NCBI RefSeq assembly: GCF_900141985.1
Contig: NZ_FQZK01000031.1
Span: forward strand, 1-54,653
Direction of reading: 5' to 3'
DNA: 54,653 nucleotides
Source: Nocardiopsis flavescens
Lineage (GTDB): Bacteria; Actinomycetota; Actinomycetes; Streptosporangiales; Streptosporangiaceae
Position numbers and translations under genes: made by a program. Of the stretch, positions 41,389 to 50,012 are shown one piece after another (position 1 is the stretch's first letter; every line of letters begins with the position of its first letter). The notes beneath the pieces were generated by a model. That model saw only the letters and a list, made by a program, of their open reading frames with translations. It was not told the origin of the DNA and made no database searches.

Positions 41389-42129
41389 ATGAAGCGCGAC
41401 ATCCGTTCCACCCTCCTGGCCCTGGCCACCTCGGGCGTGGTGGTCGTCGGCTCTGCGGCGTGCGCGGGGGCCTCACCCGAACCCGGGGCGGAGAACGTGA
41501 GCAGCGCCTCCGCGGCGGAGCCGCAGACCTTGTCGGGTGAGCTGCAGTACATCGCCCCGGGTGAGCTCGCCATCGGCGACCAGGCCTTCTTCGTCTCCGA
41601 GGAGACGCAGATCCTCGCCGGCATCTACGCCTGTCCCGCCGAGGACGGCATGGACGAGAACGGCCAGGGCACGGTGGAGTGCGACCTCGAAACGGTCGAG
41701 GAGGCGCTCCAGGACGGCACGGTCATCCTGGCCGGCGCCGAGGTGAACGACGACGGCATCGCCACCTGGATCACCGAGCACGACCCGGAGGGCCCGGGCA
41801 TCCCTGACGACGGGGACCAGGACGGGCCCGGGGGCGATGACGGGGCCGCGGAGGAGCCCGGCGGGTTCACCGGCACCGCCTCGGGCGAGCTGGAGTACGT
41901 GGCGCCCGGCGAGTACATCGTCGACGGCACGGCGTTCTACGTCGCCGAGGACACGGTGATCACCGCGGGCATCTACGCCTGCGCCGACGGCGTCCAGGAC
42001 CCCGACACGGGGAACGTCACCTGTGACTTCGACGAGTTCGACGCCACCCTGGCCAACGGCACGGTCATCCTCGCCTCGGTCGAGATGGTCGACGGCATCG
42101 CCACCTCGATCACCGAGTTCGAGGCCTGA
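41389..42129 (+). CDS. Exported protein with tandemly duplicated domain (DUF5666-like)
   Basis: A 246-residue protein with a signal sequence (residues 1-25) ending GSAAC, a weak lipobox with C25 as possible lipid anchor. Two copies of an 85-residue domain follow, at about 47-131 and 163-246. Each runs SGEL(Q/E)Y(I/V)APGE, then AF(F/Y)V, GIYAC, a second Cys before Asp (98 and 212; first Cys 82 and 198), GTVILA and a closing GIAT(W/S)ITE. The Cys pair in each copy probably forms a disulfide. An acidic Gly/Asp-rich linker joins them. The pattern resembles DUF5666 proteins. Function is unknown; an extracellular binding role is likely. Confidence 0.78.
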   Translation: MKRDIRSTLLALATSGVVVVGSAACAGASPEPGAENVSSASAAEPQTLSGELQYIAPGELAIGDQAFFVSEETQILAGIYACPAEDGMDENGQGTVECDLETVEEALQDGTVILAGAEVNDDGIATWITEHDPEGPGIPDDGDQDGPGGDDGAAEEPGGFTGTASGELEYVAPGEYIVDGTAFYVAEDTVITAGIYACADGVQDPDTGNVTCDFDEFDATLANGTVILASVEMVDGIATSITEFEA

Positions 42130-42134
42130 CGCGC

Positions 42135-42163
42135 CGGGCCCGCCCGGGGGACGGGCGGGCCCG
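42135..42163 (+). terminator. Terminator 1 after the duplicated-domain protein
   Basis: CGGGCCCGCCC and GGGCGGGCCCG, an 11-bp perfect stem with a 7-base loop, begin six bases after the stop codon. Confidence 0.75.
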
Positions 42164-42176
42164 CGCACCGTGGTCG

Positions 42177-42209
42177 GCCGAGGGGCGCCCGAGACGGGCG
42201 CCCCTCGGC
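42177..42209. terminator. Terminator 2, strong hairpin
   Basis: GCCGAGGGGCGCCC and GGGCGCCCCTCGGC, a 14-bp perfect stem with a 5-base loop. It is in tandem with the preceding hairpin and insulates the SDR gene. Confidence 0.75.
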
Positions 42210-42591
42210 ACGTGCGGGCGGTCCGAGCCGGAGTCCGCGATCCGGTCCGCGCGGGGTGCCGGAGGCCGGTGTCGGCCCCGGGGCAGGACCCGGCCGGTCC
42301 GGGGCCAGGGGTCTGTGCGGCACCTGGGATCGAGACCCGGTCCGTCCGGTGCGCCGGGACCCGACCCGCGCGGGGCGTCGGGCGCCGTGTCGGTTCCGGA
42401 GGCGGGACCGGTGCGCCGGACGGCCGTGCGGCCGGTACCGGCCCCGGGGCCGGAGTCCGGTTCGCCGTGTGGCCCCCGACGGGGGCGCACGGGCGGCCCG
42501 GTGATCCTCGGATCGGGAGGTCCTGGATGGGGATGCGCCGTGCGCGGATGATCGTTGCCGTCACCCCGCACCACCACGAGGAACGGACACC

Positions 42592-43536
42592 ATGGCGCGC
42601 CGCCCGATCGACATCAGCATCCCCGACCTGTCCGGAAAACGAGCGCTCGTCACCGGCGCGAGCGACGGGATGGGCCTGGGGATGGCCGCCCGGCTGGCCG
42701 GGGCCGGCGCGGAGGTGGTCATGCCCGTGCGCAACCCGGCCAAGGGCGAGGCCGCGGCCACCGAGATCAGGCGCTCCGTGCCCGGTGCGAAGGTCTCCCT
42801 GCGCAGCCTCGACCTGTCCTCGCTGGCCTCCGTCGCGGCCCTCGGCGAGACCCTGCGCGAGGAGGGCGACCCGATCCACCTCCTCATCAACAACGCCGGC
42901 GTCATGATGCCCCCCGACCGGCAGACCACCGCCGACGGGTTCGAGCTGCAGTTCGGCACCAACCACCTCGGCCACTTCGCCCTCGTCGCGCATCTGCTGC
43001 CCCTCCTGCGCGCCGGCCGGGCGCGCGTGACCTCGCAGGTCAGCATCGCCGCGAACCGGGGGTCCATCAACTGGGACGACCTGAACTGGGAGCGCCGCTA
43101 CTCCGGGCAGGGCGCCTACAGCCAGTCCAAGATCGCGTTCGGGCTCTTCGGCCTCGAACTCGACCGGCGCAGCCGGGACGGCGGCTGGGGTGTCACCAGC
43201 AACCTGTCCCACCCCGGCCTCGCCCCGACGAACCTGCTCGCGGCCCGCCCCGAGCTGGGCCGGGGCGAGGAGGTCACGGGCCGGAGGATGATCCGCGTCC
43301 TGTCCGAGAAGGGCGTGCTCGTCGGGACCGTCGAGACCGCCAAGCTGCCCGCGCTCATGGCGGCCACCGACCCCGCGGCCAGGCCCGGCGGGTTCTACGG
43401 GCCGGCCTGGCCCGGGCGCGTCGGCGGTCCGCCCGCCGAGCAGAGGCTCTACTCCCGCCTGGACAGCGCCGAGGAGGCCCGGCGCGTCTGGGAGGTCTCC
43501 GAGCGGCTCACCGGGACCGCCATCCCCGCCGCCTGA
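42592..43536 (+). CDS. Short-chain dehydrogenase/reductase
   Basis: A 314-residue SDR. The cofactor-binding motif TGASDGMG is at 21-28, NNAG at 100-103, and the catalytic YxxxK is Y176-SQS-K180, with the catalytic Ser in the TSQVS stretch (147-151). Extra length relative to the 250-residue classical form lies in the C-terminal 90 residues, as in the retinol dehydrogenase-like/WW-oxidoreductase-like SDRs. N44 and R47 region (VMPVRN) suggests NADPH preference. It is the first gene of a plus-strand group with an SRPBCC protein and an aldo-keto reductase, all likely acting on small hydrophobic or carbonyl compounds. Confidence 0.93.
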   Translation: MARRPIDISIPDLSGKRALVTGASDGMGLGMAARLAGAGAEVVMPVRNPAKGEAAATEIRRSVPGAKVSLRSLDLSSLASVAALGETLREEGDPIHLLINNAGVMMPPDRQTTADGFELQFGTNHLGHFALVAHLLPLLRAGRARVTSQVSIAANRGSINWDDLNWERRYSGQGAYSQSKIAFGLFGLELDRRSRDGGWGVTSNLSHPGLAPTNLLAARPELGRGEEVTGRRMIRVLSEKGVLVGTVETAKLPALMAATDPAARPGGFYGPAWPGRVGGPPAEQRLYSRLDSAEEARRVWEVSERLTGTAIPAA

Positions 43537-43649
43537 GCCCCCGCCCCACCGGCGGGCCGCTCCCGGCGGTCCCGCGCCCCACCCCTGCCCCGCTCCTCCA
43601 TCCCCACCCCTTCAGCCCGTTCCGCACACCTCTGGAGAAGGCCCCGCCC

Positions 43650-44102
43650 ATGCCCCGTTATGCCGTCCGCGCCACGACATCCGCCCCGCCGGACGCCGTC
43701 CGGCGCCTGCCGGCCGACGGCCGCTCCCGGCCCCGGTGGGCTTCCGGCCTGGACGAACTCGTGGAGGACCGCCCGGCCGGGCTCGACCCGGGCGGGAGCG
43801 ACGGGGTGGGGGCGGTCCGCGCCTTCCGCTCGGGCCGCACCGTCACCGGCGAGCGCATCACCGGGCTCGCGGAGAACCGGCGGCCGGCGTACGAGGACGT
43901 GTTCAACCCCGCGCTGAAGGACTACCGGGCGGTGATCGAGGTGGAGCCGGAGACCGGGGGCGGCACGGCCATCACCTGGCGGGGGACCCGGCGCGCGCGG
44001 CCGGGCCTGGGCCGGCTGCCGCCGCTCGTCCTCTCCGGCGTGATGCGGCGCATGGCCGCCGACCCGGCCGCCCACGCCTCCGGTGCCGCGCACACCCGGT
44101 GA
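43650..44102 (+). CDS. SRPBCC-superfamily protein
   Basis: A 150-residue protein with the START/polyketide-cyclase-like pattern: an N-terminal strand (RYAVRATTSAPPDAV), a mid-domain ITGLAENRRPAYEDVF, then YRAVIEVEPETGGGTAITWRGTRRAR and a C-terminal long helix (LVLSGVMRRMAADPAAH). Such proteins bind hydrophobic ligands in a cavity; some are cyclases. It lies 114 bases after the SDR gene and 118 bases before the aldo-keto reductase gene on the same strand. No specific ligand can be named. The proposed start at 43650 lacks a strong ribosome binding site (GAGAAGG is 13 bases away). Confidence 0.75.
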   Translation: MPRYAVRATTSAPPDAVRRLPADGRSRPRWASGLDELVEDRPAGLDPGGSDGVGAVRAFRSGRTVTGERITGLAENRRPAYEDVFNPALKDYRAVIEVEPETGGGTAITWRGTRRARPGLGRLPPLVLSGVMRRMAADPAAHASGAAHTR

Positions 44103-44220
44103 CCCCGCGCCCGGCCGTGCCGCGGCGGGCGCTCCCCCCGGTCCCGGAGCGGGGGCCCGGGACCGGGGCGGCGTCCAGCGCGGCGCACCTTCCGCGAGAG
44201 ACGACCCGAGAGGAAGAACC

Positions 44221-45081
44221 GTGGAGACCCTCACCCTGAACAACGGCCTCCGGATGCCCGTACTCGGCATCGGCGTCAACCACGTGCCGTCCGCCGAGGT
44301 CGGTCCCGCGCTGGCCCACGCGTTCGAGGCCGGCTACCGCTCCGTCGACACCGCCAACACCTACCTCAACGAGCGCGCCGTCGGGCGGGCCGTCCGCGAC
44401 AGCGGGCTCGCACGGGAGGAGGTCTTCCTGACGACCAAGCTGTGGTCGACCGACTCCGGGTACACCAGGGCCCGGGCCGCGATCGACCGCACACTGAAGC
44501 GGATCGGCACCGACTACCTGGACCTCCTGCTGCTGCACCAGCAGTACGGCGACTACAACGGCGCCTGGAGGGCGTTCCAGGAGGCCGTCGCGGCGGGCAA
44601 GGTGCGCTCGATCGGCGTCAGCAACTTCAACCCCAGGAGGCTGGCCGACCTCATCGGCCGAGCGCGGACCGTGCCCGCGGTGGTGCAGGTGGAGCGCCAC
44701 CCCTACTTCCAGCAGCGGGAGCTCAGGGCCTTCCTCGAACCGCTCGGCACCGCCGTGGAGGCCTGGTTCCCGCTCGGGCACGGTGACGCGGGACTGCTCG
44801 CGGAGCCCCTCTTCGCCGAACTCGGGCGCAAGTACGGGAAGTCGCCCGTCCAGGTGATCCTGCGGTGGCACGTCCAGGACGGCGGCATCGTGATCCCGGG
44901 GTCCACCGACCCGGACCACATCCGGTCCAACGCCGCGCTGTTCGACTTCGCGCTGACGTCCGAGGAGATGGACCGGATCGCGCTGATGGACCGGAACAGG
45001 CGGTTCCACAACCTGCCCGAGTTCGTCGAGGGGATCGTCTTCCAGGCCATGCGGACCGACTACGACAGGAAGCAGCGCTGA
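44221..45081 (+). CDS. Aldo/keto reductase
   Basis: A 286-residue TIM-barrel reductase using NADPH. The catalytic tetrad is complete: D43 (SVDTANTYLNE), Y48, K73 (TTKLW) and H106 (LLLLHQQ). The pattern GTDYLDLLLLH and IGVSNFNPRRL is typical of the 2,5-diketo-gluconate reductase-like branch. The C-terminal VQVILRWHVQDGGIVIPGST is a cofactor-binding region. The GTG start at 44221 follows GAGGAAG. It is third in the SDR-SRPBCC-AKR group. No terminator beyond a weak CCCGTC/GACGGG stem (45082-45096) follows. Confidence 0.95.
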   Translation: METLTLNNGLRMPVLGIGVNHVPSAEVGPALAHAFEAGYRSVDTANTYLNERAVGRAVRDSGLAREEVFLTTKLWSTDSGYTRARAAIDRTLKRIGTDYLDLLLLHQQYGDYNGAWRAFQEAVAAGKVRSIGVSNFNPRRLADLIGRARTVPAVVQVERHPYFQQRELRAFLEPLGTAVEAWFPLGHGDAGLLAEPLFAELGRKYGKSPVQVILRWHVQDGGIVIPGSTDPDHIRSNAALFDFALTSEEMDRIALMDRNRRFHNLPEFVEGIVFQAMRTDYDRKQR

Positions 45082-45308
45082 CCCGTCGGAGACGGGGTGC
45101 GCCCGGCGGGGTCCACCGGTCGCACCCGGATACTGGCGGGGGCCGGCGGGGGCGCCTGCGCTGTACCGCGCCGTTGTGCTCCCGGCCTGCCGGCGGGGGC
45201 GTCCGCCTCCCGCGGGTCGCCGCCCGTGCCGGGGGCCGGTCCGCCCAGGGCGCGCCGCGGCGGTCGGACGCGGCCGTACAGGCCCGTCGTGCCGACCGCC
45301 GCCCCCGG

Positions 45309-46445
45309 CTATCCGCCGGCCCGGGACCCCCGCTCGAAGGCCCGCGACTCCGCCTCGCCCACCAGCCGGTCCTGTTCGGCGCCCAGCGCGGCCCGCTCGT
45401 CCGCGGGGACGCCGCGCAGGGCCCTGCGGCGTCCGCCCCGGGTGGCCTGCGCGAGGGAGGTGGCGCGGTCCATCCCGCTCTCGGCCCCCGTCTCCTCCAG
45501 GGCGTCGCGCAAGCGCCGCAGGTGGGCGCGGCGCAGGGCGAAGTAGAGCGCCATCGCGACCGCGAAGTTGACCAGGGCCTTGACCACGACCCCGATCCCC
45601 TGGAGGACCGGCAGGTTGATGAACGCGTGCATCGCCATGGCGAGCACCACCAGGAGCACGGCCGCCGCGACGGTGCGCGGCCGCGGGCGCCAGGCCGCCG
45701 CCGCGACCAGGCCCACCGCCGTGCCCGCCACCGCCGACAGCGCCCAGTGGGTCCCCAGCCCCGTGAGCAGGACCCGTGTGAGCCCCGACTGGACCACCAT
45801 CTCGACTCCGCCCAGGCCGCCGCGGCCGGTCACCTCCTGCACGGCCATGAAGAGGTTCTCCATCACCTGGAAGCCCAGGCCCACGAGCGCCCCGATGACG
45901 AACCCGTCCACGGGACCACGGACCGCGTAGGGGAACGCGACGGCGACGAGGACGACACCCGCCAGTTTGAGCAGCTCCTCGTCGACCGGCCCCGAGACGG
46001 CCGCGCCCCACAGGTCGGCCGTCCGCGGCCCCATCGCCACGGCGAGGACCCCGTCCAGCGCGGCGTTGGCGACCAGGGCCGCCCCGGTCACGGCGAACAG
46101 CCCCCAGGCGACGGCCGCCGACGACGCGGCCCTTCCGGGAGCCCGCACGGGCCGGATGCGCCGCAGCAGCCAGTACCCGAACACCAGGGTGGCCGCGCCG
46201 ATGAGGAACGCGCCCGCCCACACCGCGGGGAAGGCCGCGACGACGCCGGCCATGAGCAGCGCCACGTACACGAGGGCGACCGCGCACCCCGCGACGATGA
46301 GGACGCGCGCGGCCGGCACGGGCCCCGCCGGCCGGCCCCGTCCCCGGTCGACGGGGGCCGGGGCCCCGGCCGCGCCGCCCCTCGGTGCGGGGACCCCGTC
46401 CGCCGCGGTCGCGGAGGACCCGGGTTCGTGCCGCGGTCTACCCAT
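45309..46445 (-). CDS. PrsW-family intramembrane metalloprotease
   Basis: A 378-residue membrane protein with about eight hydrophobic segments. The PrsW motifs are present: E156 and E157 (VDEELLKL, the EExxK type), MEN (195-197, FxxxEN type), H233 (GTHWALSA) and H273 (MHAFINL). These are the putative metal-binding residues of the superfamily related to CAAX proteases. In Bacillus, PrsW cleaves the anti-sigma factor RsiW. The N-terminal 45 residues are Pro/Gly-rich and the C-terminal 80 residues are charged and cytosolic. Its ATG overlaps the stop of the upstream membrane-anchored gene by eight bases, so the pair is translationally coupled. Confidence 0.9.
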   Translation of the reverse strand: MGRPRHEPGSSATAADGVPAPRGGAAGAPAPVDRGRGRPAGPVPAARVLIVAGCAVALVYVALLMAGVVAAFPAVWAGAFLIGAATLVFGYWLLRRIRPVRAPGRAASSAAVAWGLFAVTGAALVANAALDGVLAVAMGPRTADLWGAAVSGPVDEELLKLAGVVLVAVAFPYAVRGPVDGFVIGALVGLGFQVMENLFMAVQEVTGRGGLGGVEMVVQSGLTRVLLTGLGTHWALSAVAGTAVGLVAAAAWRPRPRTVAAAVLLVVLAMAMHAFINLPVLQGIGVVVKALVNFAVAMALYFALRRAHLRRLRDALEETGAESGMDRATSLAQATRGGRRRALRGVPADERAALGAEQDRLVGEAESRAFERGSRAGG

Positions 46446-47037
46446 GTTCTGCCTCCTCGGAGAAAGTGATCATGCGCGCCAGGTCCTCCGGCGCCGTGCC
46501 GGGGCCGCCGTCCGTGCCCTGGAGGAGCATCCGGACCGCGTAGCCGCCGTCGGGCGAGGGGAGCAGGACCACGGTCCCCGGTCCGCGTGCGCGGTTCACG
46601 TCCGCCGCCAGCCCCTCGGTGCCGTCGGCGGAGACGACGGGCGAGGGCTCGCCGACCCGGGTGGACGGGTCCTGGGACAGCAGGACCCGGCGGGTCCCCT
46701 CCCACCGCAGGTCGGTGCCGGGGCTTTCGTCCCCCGCCTCCCCGGGGCGCTCGACGTCGAGCACCAGGGGGCCGCGGTGGAGCCGGTAGGACCGGTCGGG
46801 GTGGGAGGCGGCCACGTCCGCCTCCCACCCGTCGTCGGGCAGGACGAGCACGGCGCGGGTCGTCCCGTCGCCGCCCAGGGCCAGCTCCTCCCCGGCGGTC
46901 AGCGCCGTCCTGCCGGGGACCAGCGCGTTCACCAGCGACCACCCCACCGTCACCAGGGCGATCATCGCGACCGCGATCCCGACCGCGATCCAGCGCGGTG
47001 CGGCCCGCCCGGAAGCCGTCTCCTGTGCCACCACCAT
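46438..47037 (-). CDS. Membrane-anchored extracytoplasmic protein, partner of the PrsW-type protease
   Basis: A 199-residue protein with a short cytosolic N-terminus and one membrane helix (about 16-37, WIAVGIAVAMIALVTVGWSLVNAL). The outer domain is about 160 residues and beta-rich (AVLVLPDDGWEADVAAS, YRLHRGPLVLDVE, GTVVLLPSPDGGYAVRMLL). The ATG at 47037 gives this layout; the longer open frame upstream has no signal. It overlaps the PrsW-type gene by eight bases. I do not recognise a family; a substrate, sensor or accessory subunit of the protease is possible from coupling alone. Confidence 0.75.
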   Translation of the reverse strand: MVVAQETASGRAAPRWIAVGIAVAMIALVTVGWSLVNALVPGRTALTAGEELALGGDGTTRAVLVLPDDGWEADVAASHPDRSYRLHRGPLVLDVERPGEAGDESPGTDLRWEGTRRVLLSQDPSTRVGEPSPVVSADGTEGLAADVNRARGPGTVVLLPSPDGGYAVRMLLQGTDGGPGTAPEDLARMITFSEEAEHG

Positions 47038-47424
47038 GCGACCTCCTCGTCCGAATGCCCGGACCCCGACCACATCCGAATGCGCATAACCGACAAAAGT
47101 GACGCGCCGGTCTTGGTGGAGCGTTGGTCCGGCCGAGGGCGGCCCGTGGGATCGGTCCGGTTCCGTGTGCCGTGTCGGGGGCGTGCGGCGTGCGCCCCCG
47201 GGCGAACGGGCCGCGCGCTGCGACCGCCGGGGGACCCGTCCCGTGCCGAGAGTGCCGGTCCGGTCGCCGCGTGTGCTCCACGCTGCGACGACGCGGTCGC
47301 GGACCACCTCGCGGGGGGTGGAAGGGCCGTGTCCGGGCCGTGATCGCGGTCGGACTTGACAGTCGCAATATGAACATGGATGATTCAATCCGAACATGTG
47401 ACCCTGATCTCAGAGGTGCTCCCT
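47038..47424. promoter_or_regulatory. Promoter region of the seven-gene catabolic operon
   Basis: The gap holds a CGGGGGCG (47176-47183)/CGCCCCCG (47193-47200) stem and, near its right end, an A+T-rich stretch. This contains TTGACA (47356-47361), with GATGAT 17 bases later (47379-47384) as a weak -10. GAACATG occurs twice, at 47372-47378 and 47392-47398, exactly two helical turns apart around the palindromic GATTCAATC (47382-47390): candidate IclR-type operator half-sites. Confidence 0.55.
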
Positions 47425-48342
47425 ATGACTGTCACGTCCCTCCCGCCCGTCGCGGAGGCTCTCGACGGAGCCGTCGACCTGCATTGCCACTCGGGCCCGA
47501 ATCCCTTCTCCCGGGAGTTCGACCACGCGGAGGCGGCCCGCGACGGCGAGCGCCTGAACATGCGGGGGATCCTGGTCAAGTCGCACCACCACAACACCGT
47601 CATGGACCTGCTCGCGATGCACCGCGAGCTGGACGGCATCGCGACGCCGATCTTCGGCGGGGTCGCCCTCAACGCCCAGGTGGGCGGCCTCAACCCGTAC
47701 GCCGTCGCGATGTCGCTGCAGATGGGCGGCCGCGCGGTGTGGTTCCCCACCTTCTCCAGCCGCTGCCACTGCGAGAACGAGCACCACGGCTTCCCCGAGT
47801 CCGACTACGACATCCCCAACCGGATCGTCGACGTGGTCGACGGCGAGGGCCGGCTCCTGGACGCCGCCCACGAGGTCATCGACCTGGTGGCGGAGGCGGA
47901 CGTGCTCCTCTCCGCGGGACACCTGGAGCCGGCCCAGTCCGCCCTGCTCTTCGCCGCGGCCTCCGAGCGCGGCGTGCGGCGCATGATCCTCAGCCACCCC
48001 AACTTCGTCGTCGACGCCGACGTGGAGCGCTGCCGCCAGCTGGCCGCCCTCGGCGGCTACATCGAGCACGAGGTCGGCATGTACGACCCGCAGGGCTTTC
48101 GCAAGTGGGACCCGGGACTGCTGATGGAGTGGATCCGCGCCATCGGCCCCGACCGCACGGTGCTCTCCTCCGACCTCGGACAGCGCGGGCGCCCCATGCC
48201 CGTCGACGCCTACATGCGCGTCGGCGAGGCCCTGCTCGAACGCGGCCTGTCGGTCGCCGAGCTGCGCCAGGTCACCCAGAACAACGCCGCCTTCCTGCTC
48301 GGTCTGGACGACGAGCGGCCCGCCCCGGTCGAAGGGCGCTGA
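47425..48342 (+). CDS. DUF6282-family, amidohydrolase-like protein
   Basis: A 305-residue TIM-barrel-like protein with candidate metal ligands arranged as in amidohydrolases: H20 and H22 (DLHCHSG), H54-H56 (KSHHHNT), H166 (SAGHLE), H191 (LSHPNF) and D250 (SSDLGQ). This pattern matches the DUF6282 family. A hydrolase acting on a C-N, C-O or C-C bond in a catabolic intermediate is likely; the substrate is unknown. The ATG at 47425 follows GAGGT seven bases away; an in-frame ATG at 47380 lies inside the operator region and is unlikely. It is the first gene of the operon. Confidence 0.85.
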   Translation: MTVTSLPPVAEALDGAVDLHCHSGPNPFSREFDHAEAARDGERLNMRGILVKSHHHNTVMDLLAMHRELDGIATPIFGGVALNAQVGGLNPYAVAMSLQMGGRAVWFPTFSSRCHCENEHHGFPESDYDIPNRIVDVVDGEGRLLDAAHEVIDLVAEADVLLSAGHLEPAQSALLFAAASERGVRRMILSHPNFVVDADVERCRQLAALGGYIEHEVGMYDPQGFRKWDPGLLMEWIRAIGPDRTVLSSDLGQRGRPMPVDAYMRVGEALLERGLSVAELRQVTQNNAAFLLGLDDERPAPVEGR

Positions 48343-48345
48343 ACC

Positions 48346-49266
48346 ATGGCCTACCTCGCGAGCGACCCGCGCAGCCAGCTGGCCGCGCGTACCGGGCCCG
48401 ACGCCGACGCCGCGCTCGAACCGCAGTACTTCGAGTTCGGCGCCCTGGACCCCACCGACACCACCGGAAACGGCGGACGCCTGTGGACGGTGCGGTCCGC
48501 CAACGCCGCGGTCGTCTACGCCGAACACGCCGACGGCGACACCCTCGACCGCGAGGACGCGGACGAGACGATGCTCGTGGTCCTGCCGTCCGAGGGCCGC
48601 CTCACCGTCCACGCGGGCGGGGAGTCGGCCACCGTCGAGCCGACGGCCCTCGTGACCGTCCGGCCCGGCCCCTGGCGGTACGAGGCCGAGGGGGCGCCGC
48701 GGCTGCTGCGCCTGCACACGGCGGCCACCTCCGACGTGCTCGACCGCGCGGCCAACACCGCGGCCTATGCCGACGGCCCCGGGCTCAGCGCCCCCGCCGT
48801 CCCGTGGCCGCCCCCCGTCGGCGACGCCGCGATCCGCGTCTACGGCGCCATCGGGGACATCGCCCCGCGGCAGGGCCGCCTGGGGCGCATCTTCCGCGGG
48901 CGCCACGCCATGGTGAACCTGCTCTACCCGCGCTCGGGCCCGCGCGACCCGCGCACGCTGTCCCCGCACACCCACGACGACTTCGAGCAGCTGAGCTTCG
49001 TCGACGCCGGCCGCTACGTGCACCACATCCGGCGCGAGTGGGGCAACGACCGCACCGCCTGGCGCCCCGACCAGCACCGGGAGATCGGCGGCCCGTCGCT
49101 GACCGTCATCCCGCCGCCGCTGGTCCACACGAGCGAGGCGGTCGGGGACGGCGAGAACCGCATGATCGACATCTTCGCCGGACCGCGCGAGGACTTCTCC
49201 CGCCGGCCGGGCTGGGTCCTCAACGCCGACGACTACCCGGCGCCGCCGTGGGAGGAGGCCCGATGA
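48346..49266 (+). CDS. Bicupin protein
   Basis: A 306-residue protein with two cupin barrels. The C-terminal barrel carries metal ligands: H208-T-H210, E214 (SPHTHDDFEQLSF) and H261 (PPPLVHTSEAV). The N-terminal barrel (about 45-125) lacks the His set and is probably structural. Bicupins in such operons are often isomerases, dioxygenases or lyases, but I cannot assign a reaction. It starts four bases after the DUF6282 stop and its own stop overlaps the aldolase ATG, so it is tightly co-expressed. Confidence 0.85.
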   Translation: MAYLASDPRSQLAARTGPDADAALEPQYFEFGALDPTDTTGNGGRLWTVRSANAAVVYAEHADGDTLDREDADETMLVVLPSEGRLTVHAGGESATVEPTALVTVRPGPWRYEAEGAPRLLRLHTAATSDVLDRAANTAAYADGPGLSAPAVPWPPPVGDAAIRVYGAIGDIAPRQGRLGRIFRGRHAMVNLLYPRSGPRDPRTLSPHTHDDFEQLSFVDAGRYVHHIRREWGNDRTAWRPDQHREIGGPSLTVIPPPLVHTSEAVGDGENRMIDIFAGPREDFSRRPGWVLNADDYPAPPWEEAR

Positions 49267-50012
49267 CCGGCACGGACGGCACCGGCGGCCCCCGGTGGGC
49301 CGCCTGGGTCAAGCTCGACTCCTGGGAGTCCACCGCGATCCTCGCCCACGCCGGCATCGAGGTGATCGTCATCGACGCCGAGCACACCATGCTCGACCCG
49401 TCGGCGATCGCCCGGCACATCGCCGTCGGCCAGGCGCACGGCATGCGGGCGCTGGTGCGGGTCCCCGACCGGGGGGCCTCCTTCGTCCAGCGCGTCCTGG
49501 ACGCGGGGGCCGACGGGATCGTCGTCCCCCACGTCGACGGCCCCTCCGACGCGACCGAGGCCGTGTCCGCGACCCGCTTCGCCCCCGAGGGGCGGCGCGG
49601 TTCCGGCGCCACCTCGCGCGCCGGGGCGTGGGGGCGGCGCCCCCGGGCCGACTACCTGGCCCGGCCGGTCGAGGTCATCGCCCAGATCGAGTCCCTGGCC
49701 GCGCTGGAGTCCGTGGCGGAGATCGCCGCGGTCGACGGGGTCACCGGGCTGCTCCTGGGGGCCGCGGACCTCGCGCTCGACGCCGGGGGCGCCGTCGCGG
49801 ACGCCGACGCCGCCGTCGCCGCCGCCGCGCGTGCGCACGGGATCGCCGCGGGCGCGGCCGGGGGCCCCGGCGGCGCCGCCCGCGCCCGCGAACTGGCACT
49901 GGACTTCTTCGTCGGTGCCGCCGACACCACCCTGCTCGCCAACGCGGCCGTCGGCGCCGTCGAGCGCATGCGGGCACAGGACCCCACAGGAAAGGCGCCG
50001 ATCCATGCATGA
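49263..50012 (+). CDS. HpcH/HpaI-family aldolase
   Basis: A 249-residue class II aldolase of the HpcH/HpaI (2-oxo-acid) family. Key residues: H41 in DAEH, R66 (ALVRVP), Q141-I-E143 (QIE) and D169 (GAADL), which hold the divalent metal and the pyruvate-like part of the substrate. Family members split 4-hydroxy-2-oxo acids such as 2,4-dihydroxyhept-2-ene-1,7-dioate or 2-keto-3-deoxy sugar acids into an aldehyde and pyruvate. The loop about 105-130 is Arg/Gly-rich. Its ATG overlaps the bicupin stop by four bases; its stop overlaps the ABC ATPase start. Confidence 0.93.
   Translation: MTGTDGTGGPRWAAWVKLDSWESTAILAHAGIEVIVIDAEHTMLDPSAIARHIAVGQAHGMRALVRVPDRGASFVQRVLDAGADGIVVPHVDGPSDATEAVSATRFAPEGRRGSGATSRAGAWGRRPRADYLARPVEVIAQIESLAALESVAEIAAVDGVTGLLLGAADLALDAGGAVADADAAVAAAARAHGIAAGAAGGPGGAARARELALDFFVGAADTTLLANAAVGAVERMRAQDPTGKAPIHA

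Larger units (their letters stand above)
42130..42591. other. 462-base non-coding gap
   Basis: Its first 80 bases hold two strong hairpins. The remainder is a GC-rich, low-complexity stretch (many CCGG, GGTC and CGGTC units) with no gene I accept; the last 20 bases carry the SDR ribosome binding site (GAGGAA). Confidence 0.55.

Noticed and set aside
43972..46469. Long frames of 771 (minus) and 534 (plus) codons across the aldo-keto reductase and PrsW genes
   Set aside because: Both run antisense or out of frame to genes with complete catalytic motifs.
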